Source of the DNA: Loripinus fragilis
Taxonomy: Eukaryota > Mollusca > Bivalvia > Lucinida > Lucinidae
Direction: 5' to 3'
Assembly: GCA_964019695.1 (NCBI GenBank)
Contig: OZ026520.1
Coordinates: forward strand, 24,318,130-24,382,129
DNA length: 64,000 nt
Under the pieces are notes generated by a model that worked only from the letters and a program-made list of their open reading frames with translations, was not told the origin of the DNA and made no database searches. Position numbers and translations under genes: made by a program. How positions within the stretch are numbered: position 1 is the stretch's first letter; each line of letters opens with the position of its first letter. Shown piece by piece: positions 1 through 12,300 of the stretch.

Positions 1-1405
1 ATGCTCTGGACACAATAATTCTTGAAAACTAGGTCAGAGGTCAAGGTCACAGTGACCCAAAAATGGTTTGTGACACTCAGGCATCCCAAGATGCATTTAC
101 ATACCAAATTTGGAATTCCTATTTCAAAGAATATAGGAGATATGCACCAGTTTCTAGAAACTAGGTCAGAGGTCAAGTTCAAAGTCACAGTGACTAAATT
201 ATGGTAAGTGACACTTCGTCATCCCAAGATGCATCCACACACCAAATTTGAGATTCCTACCTCAAATAATATAAGAGATACGCTCTGGACATGATTATTC
301 TAAAAACTAGGTCAGAGGTCAAGGTCACAGTGACCCGAAAATGGTACATGACACTCCCCTATTCCAAGATGCATCCATACACCAAAATTGGAATTCCTAA
401 CTCAAGGAATATATGAGATATGCTCGGGACACAATAATTCTTAAAACTAGGTCAGAGGTCAAGGTCACAGTGACCCAAAAATGGTATGTGACACCCTGTC
501 ATCCCAAGATGTATTTACACACCAAAATTGGAGTTCCTATCTCAAAGAATATAGGAGATATGCACCAGACTCAATGTAGTTTCTAGAAACTAGGTCAGAG
601 GTCAAGTTCAAGGTCACAGTGACCCAATTATGGTACGCGACACTTCGTCATCCCATGATGCATCCGCACACTAAATTTGAGATTCCTACCTCAAATAATA
701 TAAGAGATATGCTATGGACAAGATTATTCTAAAAACTAGGTCAGAGGTCAAGGTCAAGGTCACAGTGACCCGAAAATGGTACATGACACTCCGCTATCCC
801 AAGATGCATCCACACACCAAATTTGGAATTCCTAACTCAAAGAATATAAGAGATATGCTCTGGACACAATAATTCTTAAAACTAGGTCATAGGTCAAGGT
901 CACAGTGACCCAAAAATGGCATGTGACACCCCGTCATCCAAAGATGCATTTACACACCAAATTTGGAATTCCTATCTCAAAGAATATAGGAGATATACAC
1001 CAGACTCAATGCAGTTTTCAAGAAACTAGGTCAGAGGTCAAGTTCAAGGTCACAGTGACCCAATTATGGTACGCGACACTTTGTCATCCCAAGATGCATC
1101 CACACACCAAATTTAAGATTCCTACCTCAAATAATATAAGAGATATGCTCCGGACACGATTTTTCTAAAAACTAGGTCAGAGGTCAAGGTCAAGGTCACA
1201 GTGACCCGAAAATGGTACGCGACACTCCCCCATCCCAAGATGTATCCACACACCAAATTTGGAATTCCTACCTCAAAGAATATAGGAGATATGGACCAGA
1301 CACGAAAGCGGGACGGACGGACGGACGGACGGACTGACGGACTGACGGACGGACGGACAGTGCGATTACTATATGCCTCCCAAAGTTCCTTTGGGGGCAT
1401 AAAAA
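1..1405 (+). mobile_element. Pearl-like element P1, copy 1 (5' part cut by window edge)
   Basis: About nine tandem units of 132-148 bp, each carrying ACTAGGTCAGAGGTCAAG (starts near 28, 160, 306, 447, 588, 736, 880, 1024, 1170). They are followed by an ACGG microsatellite (1312-1361) and a hairpin GCCTCCCAAAG/CTTTGGGGGC at 1374-1400, then ATAAAAAT. Tandem core plus ACGG microsatellite is the architecture of bivalve pearl elements (CvE/CvA type). Short apparent reading frames inside are chance. The same sequence recurs at 61672 onward. Confidence 0.75.
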
Positions 1406-2046
1406 TGCATAAAACCTTGCTAATTCTACTTTATTCTTAAAGTACTTTATATTAAACTAGCACAGAATACAAAGCAATTTAGGAGGTGGGTTCTAGAGAA
1501 CTTCATTACTGTCATTAATTTCTTATTTGTTAGTAAAGGCATTTTATGGGCTTAGGCCCTGGGTTTTTGGGCTGCTGAACATCTTTCCTCCCCTTGTGCC
1601 AGCAAGCCACTTCCACACAATGTGTAAAACATGGTAACACATATACATGCAAAAGCTTTTGCTGGCACACGGGGGGAATGATATTTTAAAAAATGTTTTC
1701 GGATTTCTATATATTCTAATGTAAAACTGATTGTTCTACCCCAAAATTTTACATCTTTGAAGCATTTAATATCGAAAGCGGATTTTACAGCCATGAAGTA
1801 CTCAGGTCAGGGTAGCTTCAAGGTGAAGAAAGGGACGATTGACAAACTTTTATTTTTACTGAAAACCATAGGCATTTACCCATAGCAAGTGTCAATGATC
1901 CTTTATTGAAACTAAAAAGCATAATATACAAGTCAAAGACCAAAAAAATACAACATACAATCAACACATACACTCACAAAAACACAAACACACATTTAGA
2001 TGCAATCAAAATAGCACAAACAAAACTCAAAAGTTTATATTAAACA

Positions 2047-2245
2047 CAGTAAAACCTGTCTAAAACGGCCACTCTCAAAGAACCAAAAATTGGTTTTCAA
2101 TACCAATTTTCGCTAAATGCAGGTCACGGTATTGCAGAATGCTCCAATGCTCCTGCAATACTTTCGACCTTCACTAAATTACCATTTTCCATTAAGACCT
2201 TTCTTTGGTCTACTTTTAAGTTGTCGCTTAAGACAGGTTTTACTG
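2047..2245. repeat. CAGTAAAACC-ended MITE, copy 1
   Basis: Ends CAGTAAAACCTG / CAGGTTTTACTG. The centre holds GTATTGCAGAATGCTCC and its complement, so most of the element can fold. Related copies lie at 2449-2650, 31011-31203 and 40806-41006. The ends resemble Tc1/mariner-type MITEs; TSDs are not clear. Confidence 0.65.
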
Positions 2246-2448
2246 TACAACAAAAATGCTCTTAAAAAGATAATATTCAAATGCAATCAGCCTTTACAAA
2301 TCAAAACTGAAAATAAAAATAAAAATTCAGTGCAAGTAATAAAGAGCAAGACAAATTCTGAGGACATAACAGGAAGAATATTTCAATAATTTCCCTGAAT
2401 CTCTTTTTATTCTGGGAATAAATAAGACCCAAATTTCCAATTTTGATA

Positions 2449-2650
2449 CAGTAAAACCAAGTCTTAAACAACCACTCAAAATGAAGAAAAATTGATCTTC
2501 AAGCCTGATAATTGCTTAATGCAGGTCAAAAGTATTGTAGAATGCTCCAAGAGAGCATTCTGCAATACTTTTGGCATGCATTTAGCTACCATTGGTCTTT
2601 AAGACCTTTGTTTCGTATATTTTCAGTGACCGCTTAAGAAGAATTTGTGA
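2449..2650. repeat. CAGTAAAACC-ended MITE, copy 2 (decayed)
   Basis: Begins CAGTAAAACCAAG and contains the AGAATGCTCC/GGAGCATTCT palindrome. The right end (near 2640) has decayed. Confidence 0.55.
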
Positions 2651-2734
2651 TATTTGAGTGAAGAATTCCACAAAAAACGCATTCACACTAACAAGCAGAT
2701 TGTGCCCATACTTTTTTTCAAAATCTTATATACT

Positions 2735-3308
2735 CAGCGACCTAGATAAGCTTTTGGGTCAATTGGGTATTTACGCAACCTGGTTATCCCCAATTGCGTA
2801 CTTGCAAAAACAATTGCGTATTTTCATATTTTTTACGCCACGTTTTTTTTCTGTGATTACATGTTTTCATATTGCATGAAGCCATCGGGAATGTGCTTGC
2901 ATATATTTATTTTCTCCCATCGACTGCCTTTCTAAAGTATGAAACTAGCGGATTTTATTGTACCTGAAGCAAATCTCATGCCCTTGTTGACATTCGAGCG
3001 TGTGCACTTTGAAAAGTTTCACTTCATCAGTGTTTTTCCGTGAAATACTGGACTGGGCACCAATATTTTATTCACAAAAAAGAGTTATATTGCACGCTGG
3101 CTAGTATAAAAAAAAATCAATACCAGACTGGCATTTATTTATTACCCAAATGGAAACGAAATGGACCAAATGGTACGCAATGACATCACATGTTATTGCA
3201 TACCAATCGTTAGAATTGCTTTTCGGTACGCACACATTTCATTTTAATTGCTTTTTTGAGGATTTTAATTGCGTATTTACGCAAATACACTGCTTATCTA
3301 GGGTGCTG
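2735..3308 (+). mobile_element. 574-bp TIR element, 6-bp TSD (related to 62870-63594)
   Basis: Ends are CAGCGACCTAGATAAGC and, inverted, CAGCACCCTAGATAAGC (two mismatches). It is flanked by TATACT at 2729-2734 and 3309-3314. Near its ends it carries GCGTATTTACGCAA, also found in the copy at 62870. No transposase; a non-autonomous member of the same family. Confidence 0.72.
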
Positions 3309-3689
3309 TATACTACTCAAACTTTGATTTATAAGCATCACAATAAAAAAAATCCCATAGGGTTCAATGCACTGGGCCTGCCACTTTGGCACTCGATAAC
3401 TTTCGATGTTTTTCTTCAAATTCAACGAAAATTTCAGTAATTATTGAAAATGCGATGGGCTACATCATTTCATGCAAATCACTCACTGAACTGTCCCATG
3501 GATGCTTGTGGGTCGGAAAATGTAAAATATTACATTTTTGAAATTCCGACCAAAAATTAAAGTTTATTTCTCCATTACTTTAAAAGATCAGAAACATGAA
3601 ATGTTTTGAGGAACACATTTTCAACCTTTCAATATTCGGTTGAAGCCCATTTGTAACTGATATGAGAAGTGGAAACTGTAATCACCAGT

Positions 3690-4560
3690 TGAAAAAACAA
3701 GACCAAACTCTGCTCTGGACCTGCGTTGTCGGTGCACATCTTCAATGGGTGAACAATCATAATGCAAAGTTTGAATATAAAGGAATGGAATCGGTTTGAA
3801 TAAATAAACAACGTAGGCACTCCAAAGGTGGTGTAGACGTAATAATGTCTAAGTTCAACAATCAAAAAAATATTATCAAATGTGCACAAAATATAGGGCG
3901 CACACATGTTCAATGTGTGAGCAATCATAAGAATGAACAATCATAACGCATTAAGTTTAAAGATTACGGAATGAAAACTGCTGGAGTCACAGATTACACA
4001 AACAGACACCCCTTTAGCATTTCGGATTGATAAAATATCTAAGTTCAACAGACCTAAAAAATAAGAAAATATATATTAAATGTGCACAAAATAGTAGGTG
4101 CACATGTTCAATGTATGAATAATCATTATGCAAAGTTTGAATATTAAGGAATGAAAACTTTTGGTGTTACAGATTACACAAACCAGACACCCTCTAAGCA
4201 TTTTACAGTAAAAAAGTCTAAGTTCAAGACCACCAAAAATGCAAAAAAAAATCATGAAATGTATACAAAATAGGAGGTGCACAACTTTAATGTATGAACA
4301 ATCAGTGTGCAAAGTTTGAATATAAAAGAGTGAAAACTGTTGGAGTTACAGATTACACAAACCAGACACCCCCTATGCATTTCGGATGGAAAAAATGTCT
4401 AAGTTCAACACCCGTAAAAATGTTAAAATATTTATAAAATGTGCACAAAATAGGAGGTGCACATCTTCAATGTGTGAACAGTCATTATACAAAGTTTGAA
4501 TATAAAGGAATGAAAACTATTTGAGTTACAGATTACACAAACCTGACACTCACTACCGCT
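3690..4560. repeat. Tandem array, ~180-bp unit, about five copies
   Basis: The segment TGTGCACAAAATAGGAGGTG starts near 3881, 4081, 4260 and 4441, with a partial unit from about 3700. Each unit also carries GCAAAGTTTGAATATAAAGG and AGATTACACAAACCAGACAC. Units differ by substitutions, so the array is not young. No conserved coding frame. Confidence 0.65.
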
Positions 4561-6091
4561 GCATATTTCATCGAAATTAAAGAAAAACACCAAAAGCTAT
4601 CCAGTGTCAATGGGGTAGGTTCATTGCATTGAACCCCATGGAAATTTATCAAAGTCACTAAGTCCACCCAATGGATCAGACCATGCCTTCAAACTAAATT
4701 CCTGTTTGATTTTCATATCAATGGTTCCTTTGTCTGCATGCATAATTTGGGTTTAAAATATTGGCAACTGACATAGATATTGCAAAATTTTAATATTTGA
4801 ACTTTGTTCCAGCTTAGGGGGTCAGGAGGATGGAGAACTATTTTTTGAGACTGTTATGCATATCTACACTACAGGCACTAGCACTCATAGCCCATAGTAA
4901 GAAAATGCTAGATATAATAAGACTTGAGAAAATACAAACTGTTACTAGCTGAATGGCAGTGATTTTTTTACCTGCGCGTCCTGCGTCTCAGACGCATGAT
5001 TCTCACAAAGGACGCATGATTTTAAACCATGTGAATCCCGCAGGACGCATTAAAATTTGAGGCAAAAAGTCTGCATTTAATATTTGCAACTTTCGGTTTG
5101 AATGTTTTTTTACTTGCGCACCGTGTCTTGAATAATATTGGTAAAAACCGGTACCAAAATACTCCCCAACTGTATAGCCATCATTACTTCCCTTGGGAAA
5201 CACGTGTTTTCAGATATGCACGGGGAGTTTACTGGTAAAAACCAGTGCCGATAAACCAGTACCAACCCGAAAATGAAGCAGTGGAATAATGCGTTTTACC
5301 CGCAAGTTTAAACACCCTTTTCATAATGAACACAGCTTGCTTTCATGCGAAGATTATGTCTCCAAAAATAGACACTGAACAGCCCACACTGTTGTTCTTA
5401 GCAAGAGGCCCAATGCCTTGGAAATAAACGAATGGCATGGCATTAGAGTCTGACATTTCTGAGGAATATCAAATTGTCTTCTACCGACCAGGTATGTGCC
5501 ATTTAGTACTCTTTTTTCCAAAAATCTATCATTCTGGAGAAGAGGGTGCTCTGATTACATTTGTTTATATTCAAACCAGACACCCCTCCCACTCTTCTCC
5601 CTCTGTCTTTGTCCAACACTTTTGAAGGCCAAGGTTATTGTGGTTGGGGGTGAACAGAACAGGCCAGCGCCTAAAGACAACCCCTGCTCGATTTTTCTTT
5701 AGGTGTGGACTTAGTTTTTGTAGGGGAAAGGGCTGGTCGGCATTTTTTTTTTTTAGAAAATTACCATTACCCATTTGATTTGCAGGTTGGCCCCCTTTTG
5801 GGAACACAGGGGGGGGGGGGGGAGAGAGAGAGGGTTGGCCCCTTCCAGACAAATCCTAGAATCAACTCTGCAAATAGAATGGTTAAAGTATTACTGCAGG
5901 CTCATGAAGTACGGGGACTGTACTGTGAACAGATGGTATCAAGAAAAATTAATATGGTATCATCGCCGTATGTCCAAGGGCTCAAATGCAGTATACTCCA
6001 GCAGTACACTTGTAGGCATGCAGAGTTAGATGAACACTAGCTAATGACCTGGGCTCTAAAAATTATTTTACATGACAAAGTAAGTTTGATC
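4561..6091. other. Intergenic stretch without recognised gene
   Basis: Non-repetitive to the eye apart from homopolymer runs (G14 near 5811-5823). Open frames at 5437-6040 overlap one another, lack family resemblance and are probably chance. Confidence 0.5.
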
Positions 6092-6394
6092 TTTATTGTA
6101 TAAGTATGACAGTGTCTTGTTTCCCAAATTGGCTTCTATGAATGGGTCGGACTCGTATGGATACATAAAATTTATGAATCAAAGTGGGCCCCATATGGGA
6201 TGCAGAACTTCGAGTTTGGGATGCAAAGAATTTTGACCCAGTGAGTCCCGGGACTCATAGAAGCAAATTTGTAAAAAAATCACTGGAATGGCACTCTGAT
6301 CAGAGCTACACCTTTCCCTCCCTTACTTGTCTGAATAGTCAAGGTATAATAACACAATTCCATAATTTTAGTATCATTTTCCATGCTTAAAACC
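6092..6394 (-). promoter_or_regulatory. Probable 3' UTR with AATAAA poly(A) signal
   Basis: On the minus strand an AATAAA occurs at 6097-6092, about 300 bases after the stop of exon K. No competing coding exon is evident between them. This fits a short 3' UTR if the TAA stop is used; it would be intronic if the overlapping donor at 6398 is used. Confidence 0.4.
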
Positions 6395-9387
6395 TTACCT
6401 CTTATGTTTGGCGGTACAATCAGTCTTTCTCTTTTTCTCTTCTTCTTTGTCATATTTCTGTTCATCTGCTTTTCTTTTCTTATTCTTACTATTATGTGAA
6501 TTGTCAGATTTTTTTTCCTTATCATGAGTGTTCTTGTCTGAATTTTTCTTATCATTATGCGAGTGGTCAGAATTTTTTTCCTTATCATGAGTGTTCTCCT
6601 TGTCTGACTTTTTCTTATCATGGAGTGAGTGGTCAGATTTTCTATCCTTATCATGAGTGTTCTTGTCGGATTTTTTCTTATCATTATGCGAGTGGTCAGA
6701 TTTTCTCTCTTTATCATGAATATTCTCCTTAATGTCTGACTTTTTCTTATCATTATGCGAGTGGTCAGATTTTTTATCCTTATCATGAGTGTTCTTGTCT
6801 GACTTTTTCATATCATTATGCGAGTGGTCAGATTTTCTATCCTTATCATGAGTGTTCTCCTTGTCTGATTTTTTCTTATCATGGTGCGAGTGGTCAGATT
6901 TTCTCTCTTTATCATAAATATTCTCCTTAATGTCGGACTTTTTCTTATCATGGTGGGAGTGGTCAGGTTTTCTTTCTTTATCAGAAATGCACTCTTTAAT
7001 GTCTGACTGTTTCTTATCATTATGTGAGTGGTCAGATTTTCTCTCTTTATCATGATTGCTAACATCCAATTTTTTCTTATCATAATGCGAGTGGTGAGAT
7101 TTTCTTTCTTTATCTTGAATGCCACCATCTGATTTTTTCTTATCATGGTGTGAGTGGTCAGATTTTCTCTCTTTATCAGTAATGTTGATGTCTGATTTTT
7201 TCGTATCATGATGTGAGTGGTCAGATTTTCTCTCTTTATCAGTAATGCTATCTTTAATGTCTGACTTTTTCTTATCATGATGCGAGTGGTGAGATTTTCT
7301 CTCTTTATGTTTGGCATCTTTGTGTTTCGCTGTAGAGCTAGATGGTGTAAGAGTGTCAGTTTTCTTACTTATTCTATCTCTTGTCTGACTTTCTGAAGAG
7401 GAGTCAGGAATGCCTCTGTGAATTGACTTTTGTTCTTGGTGTTCAGATAATTGCTTACTTTTGCTTCTTTCTGGACTCCTTAACACCTTAGTCACCTCTT
7501 CATTATTGCTTGTCAATGCTACATTATTGTCTACATGTTCTTTCTTCCTCTTCTTTTTCAAGCCTCTCTCTTCTAAACCTTTTGGCAATTTCTTTAAATC
7601 AGCTTGTTGATCTCCATCTGGTGTCTTATCACAGTTAGGTTTCACATTTGAAGTATCCTTCCCTCTATCTATAGTTTTTTGTTCTCTCTCTGACCTTTCC
7701 TGTTGAAAATCAACACATTCTCTTTCAGCAGTTTCCTCTTGAGAACCCTTTTCTTTCAAATATTTGTCATTCACCTCTGCTTCAAGCCCATCTGTTTTTA
7801 TAGTTACTGTTTTTATCACTTTACTGTCTTTTCCCGTTTCAACTTTGTATCTCTCCTCTCCAGACAGTTTCAATTTCTTCAGTACAATCTTTGGTACCTT
7901 CTTATTGATTACTTTAGAAAGCTTATCATCAATGGTTATCTCTGCACTTGAGTTAGCACTCGATGTACTAACAGGAACCAAACATTTACTTTCATCTAAT
8001 TCTGTTGTCATGTCCCCAATGGTTTCATCAATAGTTTCTAAACTGGAGGTAGAGCTTGCTGCATCATCAAACACAATGTCCATGTCTTTACTGACTACTT
8101 CGATTATATCTTCTATTGACTGACAATGGGTTATTGTACTGACAGGAATCAAAGAATTGGTTTCATCACATTCAAGTATTTCAATGTCCTCGCTAACTTC
8201 TTCAATAATCTGTACACTTGAAGTAGAACTTGCAGCACTATCAAGAACCACAGGTTCGGATTCATCACAACCTATTTCCATACCCTTACCTGCTACTTGG
8301 ATAATCTCTTCTTTTGAATGACAATTGCTAATTGTACTGAAAGGATTCAAAGGTTTGGTTTTATCACATTCAATTATTTCAATGTCCTTGCTGATTTCTT
8401 CATTAATCTTTCCACTTGAGGTAGAACCAATCATACTGGCAGAAGCCAAGCGCTTTGTTCCATCAGATTCAATGTCCACGTTCTTGCTGACTGCTTCAGT
8501 AACCTCTCCACTTAGCACAGAACCCATTTTATTGGCATGAATTGAAGCTTTGGTTGTATCACATTCATGTATAACCATGTCATTACTGACGGCTTTATTA
8601 ATTTCTGTCCTTGAGGTAAAATCCATTGTATTGACAGGAATTGGAGCTTTGTTTGCATCACATTCAAATACTTCCTTCTCATTACCGACAGATTTAACAG
8701 GGTCTGCCCTTGAGGTAGAATTCATTTTACTGACAAGAATCGGAGCTTTGGTTGCATCACATTCAAATACTTCCTTTTCATTACTGACACTTTTAATAGA
8801 GTCTACCCTTGAGGTAGATTCCATTGTACTGACAGGAAGTGAAACTTTTATTGCATCATGTTCATGTATTTCCATATCATTACTGACCGGTTTAACAATT
8901 ACTGCCCTTGAGGTAGAACCCATTGTTCTGACATGAGATAAAGGTTTAGTGGTATCACATTCAATTTCCATGTCTTCTTCACACACAATATCAGGAGAAA
9001 CAAGATCTGCTTTGCTACTAATACTTAAATTTCCTTTTACATAGGTCATGATTTTTTCAGAATGGTACATATTCTTTGATTTATCAAAAGTAATTTCCCC
9101 ATTGCCATACAGCTCTATCAAAGATTTAACATTGCAAGTACTTAAACTACGACTCAAAGTTGGTTTCTTCACAGGTTTATTTTTTGCCTGTCTTGCCTGT
9201 TCATGAAAACTTTGCTGGACTCTTGACGGTTTGAGTAAGCTTGTAGGTGGAGGCTTGGGCCAGAAACCAGAGTCTAGCAGTACTAGTGGTTGTATTTCAG
9301 GTAATCTTTTCAATGGTTTGGTCTTTTCAAACAAGCTTGGCATTGAGAAACTTCTGAACACTGAAAATCTTGGTTCGTCTCGAAAAC
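6395..9387 (-). CDS. TASOR: TASOR-like exon K: last exon, acidic and Lys/His repeats
   Basis: The acceptor is gattttag|GTTTTC, phase 1 in; 996 codons follow to a TAA at 6397-6395. The start (RDEPRFSVFRSFSMPSLFEK) is basic. Bases 8990-8000 encode about ten acidic units of roughly 33 residues (KEVFECDATKAPI..., DIEIIECD, DIEILECD). Bases 7317-6480 encode about fifteen units like DKERKSDHSHHDKKKSD. The end (KKRKADEQKYDKEEEKKRKT) resembles a nuclear localisation signal. The stop lies inside a good donor sequence, AAGAG|gtaagg at 6399/6398, so some transcripts may splice on to a further exon. Human TASOR has no comparable repeats. Confidence 0.78.
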
Positions 9388-12300
9388 CTAAAATCATAAA
9401 CCAAAGTCATTTCATTTGAACCAGAGGAACACAAGACAACCTATCTTTGCAGCTGCAAACTGTTAAGACTCAAACCATTCAGCTCAACTACAAAGATAAG
9501 GCCAAGAAAAAAATGTGTGTGGTTCAGGTTACCCGACCTACTCTAAATTTTTACCCCCTACCCTAAACTTTTTCTCCAAATTCTGAAGTTGGAAGAGAAT
9601 AGCAGAACAAAATTTTGTTCTGCTATTCTCTTCCAACTTCAGAATTTGGAGAAAAACTACATATCAAAATAGACCCTTTTATATCAGTTTTCTCTTATTC
9701 AATACATTTCCAAGCAGGTCTGAATATTCCAAAAAAAAGAAAGGTTTTAAAAAAAAACTACCTACCTACTCTAATTTTTTTCAGGCAGTAACCTGAACCA
9801 CATATATTGCTTTATTTGGCCTAAGCTACATGTAAAACAAAGAAAATATGCATGTGGAAACAATTAGCTACAGTAGAAATTTGAAAATCCAAAATCTAAT
9901 GGCTCAGTGACTGGAACTCATTTTGTCGCCTGGGTGTTAAATAAAAATAGGCCAACTTTCTCCCTTAGATGAGAGTGAAGGCTCAGGTCAGCCTGTGCAA
10001 TGCATAGTTGTGTCAAAAGAAACATTTAAATTACTTTGTAATTCCAGTTTTTTTCTGGTCATGAATGTAGCATTTAGAAAAATAATCAGTGTTTAAACCT
10101 TTTTTTTGCCATTTTTTTGTCCCTCATCATTTGCAGCCCCGTCAGGGAGTTCCGTAATATTCGTTGATTCTGCTGAAATATTCTTGTTCTGTGTAAAAAT
10201 GTGTTATTTTGTCAGCGAGAGGCTGTGAGCAATTGGCCAACATGTTTGTTCTGAGTGTATAAATGCTAGAAATACACATGTGATTATTGATACAGAGCAT
10301 TTAGGTTGTCTCCCTTAGAAATAAGTAGTTTAGGTTGTCTCTTAGAAACAAGTAGCAGATTTTGTTTGATTTGATTCTTTACGGCCCAGTCAACAATTTT
10401 TCAGTTATGTCGGTTAGCGGACAATTCTGATGAAATATCTGCCTTATTTGTTATTTTTGAAAAAGCAGCAAAATTTAACATTGTCATCTGCTGCTGGAAA
10501 TTGTAGGTGGAGCTTTATGGGTTACGACGTGCATACACAGCTATCTAATGAGGCAAGAGGCCTAAAGTTTGGCCTAAGCCTTCATGTAGATGTGTGTTCT
10601 TTGTATTACGTGTGTTATAAATAGAGAATACTAGGTGAGTGTCTTTTGATATCAAGTTTACCAAAGGCTTTGAGAATGCTTATTGACATCGCAAGGCTTG
10701 CAGAGCAATTCAACATGTGTTCTCAAAGCGGAGCCTGGTAAACTTGATATAAAAAATCGCCAACCTGGCATTCTATGTATCAGTTTACCCATTGATTCAC
10801 TCTTCAAACTAGCGATTATGAGGTTATTTTCGATTTCTGTGTTGATTCAGCATCATTAGCGACATCATTTAAAAGTGCAACATCATCATGACCTGATAAT
10901 GGCACATGCTAGAGAGATAGACAACTTTTAACAGGCAACATGCAACAATTATGTAGATAATATGAGAGGTTTTGTTTGTTTGATTTGATTCTTTACGTCC
11001 CATCAACAATCTTTCAGTTAAACATGGACGGTTCTTCCTGGGTTGAACCAGTACTAATCTAGGATAAATGTGTCTTGCTCAAGGACCACAACGCAGTGAC
11101 GCTGGTGAGGCTCTAGCCCGCGGCCCTTCGGTCTCGAGTCAAGCACTCTACCACTGAGCCACTGCGCTCCCTCAATATGAGAGGTAACTGATAAAAGAGG
11201 GTTCTGGCCAGCATTTGAAACTAAGATACAAATTTGAGAGTTGGATCTACCCTTCCATACCTACTGCAAGAGCAATGGGGTTACATCTCCAGTCAGCATA
11301 TATTGTGAACCACAGCAGGTATTTGTTTGTTTGTTTGTTTTGATTCTTTACGTCCCATCAACAATCTTTCAGTTATATAAGGACAGGTCTTCCTGGGTTG
11401 AACCAGTACTAAGCTAGGATTAATGTTCTTGCTCAAGGACACAACGCAGTGACGCCGGTGAGGCTCGAACCCGCGGCCCTTCGGTCTTGAGTCAAGCACT
11501 CTACCACTGAGCCACTGCGCTCCCCCAGCAGGTATTTGCTCTAAAAGCCAAACTCGTGGATTGTCTGCTAGCCAAAGAATACCTCCATACCACATCACCA
11601 TCCCTCATCAAACTGATTATCAATGCTGTATCACGAAAACATACACAGGGTATCCACTTTACTTTTTTGATCAACAGACATCTTGTGGGTACTCGTAAAA
11701 AGCAACTCTTGAGGCCATCACAAAAATTATCATGAAAAAATATCTTTTATCCTTTTGTTTAAACAATCCTTTCTAAGGTGAAAAAAAAATAATTGAGCCA
11801 CGACATGAGATTTCCAACAATGTGGTATGTGCGACCAGCAAAGCCTCAGATCAGTCTGCACATATGCGCAGTCTGATCAGAGCCTTTGCTAGTCGCTTGA
11901 ATATTGTAGGAGTGTTAAGCTACTGACTGAACATCATATGGAGTTTCTAAACTTAAAAGGACGCTCCACAGTCTCATCGGAGTCTACACCTGTCAATATA
12001 CTACATTGTTGGAAATCAAATGTCGGGGCTCATATATTTGTGTTTACTGGCTCAACTTACCTGAGAAATAGGAAGAGAGGTCTTCCCTTTTGTCACCAGG
12101 TTTCAAGGCACACCAAGTTGATGTACTTGTGTTTCCATACTGGGTAGCATCAACTTCTGGAAGTGAAGCCATTGTGATGTCTCTGGTAAAAGCAGCTACT
12201 GGTCCATACAGAGGTATATCCTTTGACTGGAAATTTTCATTAAAAGCATCGGAGTTCCCGGCTGTCCATAAAGGTGGGATATAAGGAGAATCTGGGGAAG

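Noticed and set aside
1..1440. Several short reading frames with KTRSEVKVTV-like peptides
   Set aside because: They are translations of the P1 tandem units, start at non-ATG codons and recur wherever the repeat occurs.
5437..6040. Overlapping plus-strand frames of 60-110 codons
   Set aside because: They include a G14 run, overlap each other in different frames, and show no domain or splice context.
6280..7317. Two 168-169 codon minus-strand frames rich in Arg, Ile and Thr
   Set aside because: Shifted frame of the exon K Lys/His repeats.
11100..11173. tRNA gene in the SINE-A head
   Set aside because: The same head recurs in ten places with a common body; it is a SINE promoter.
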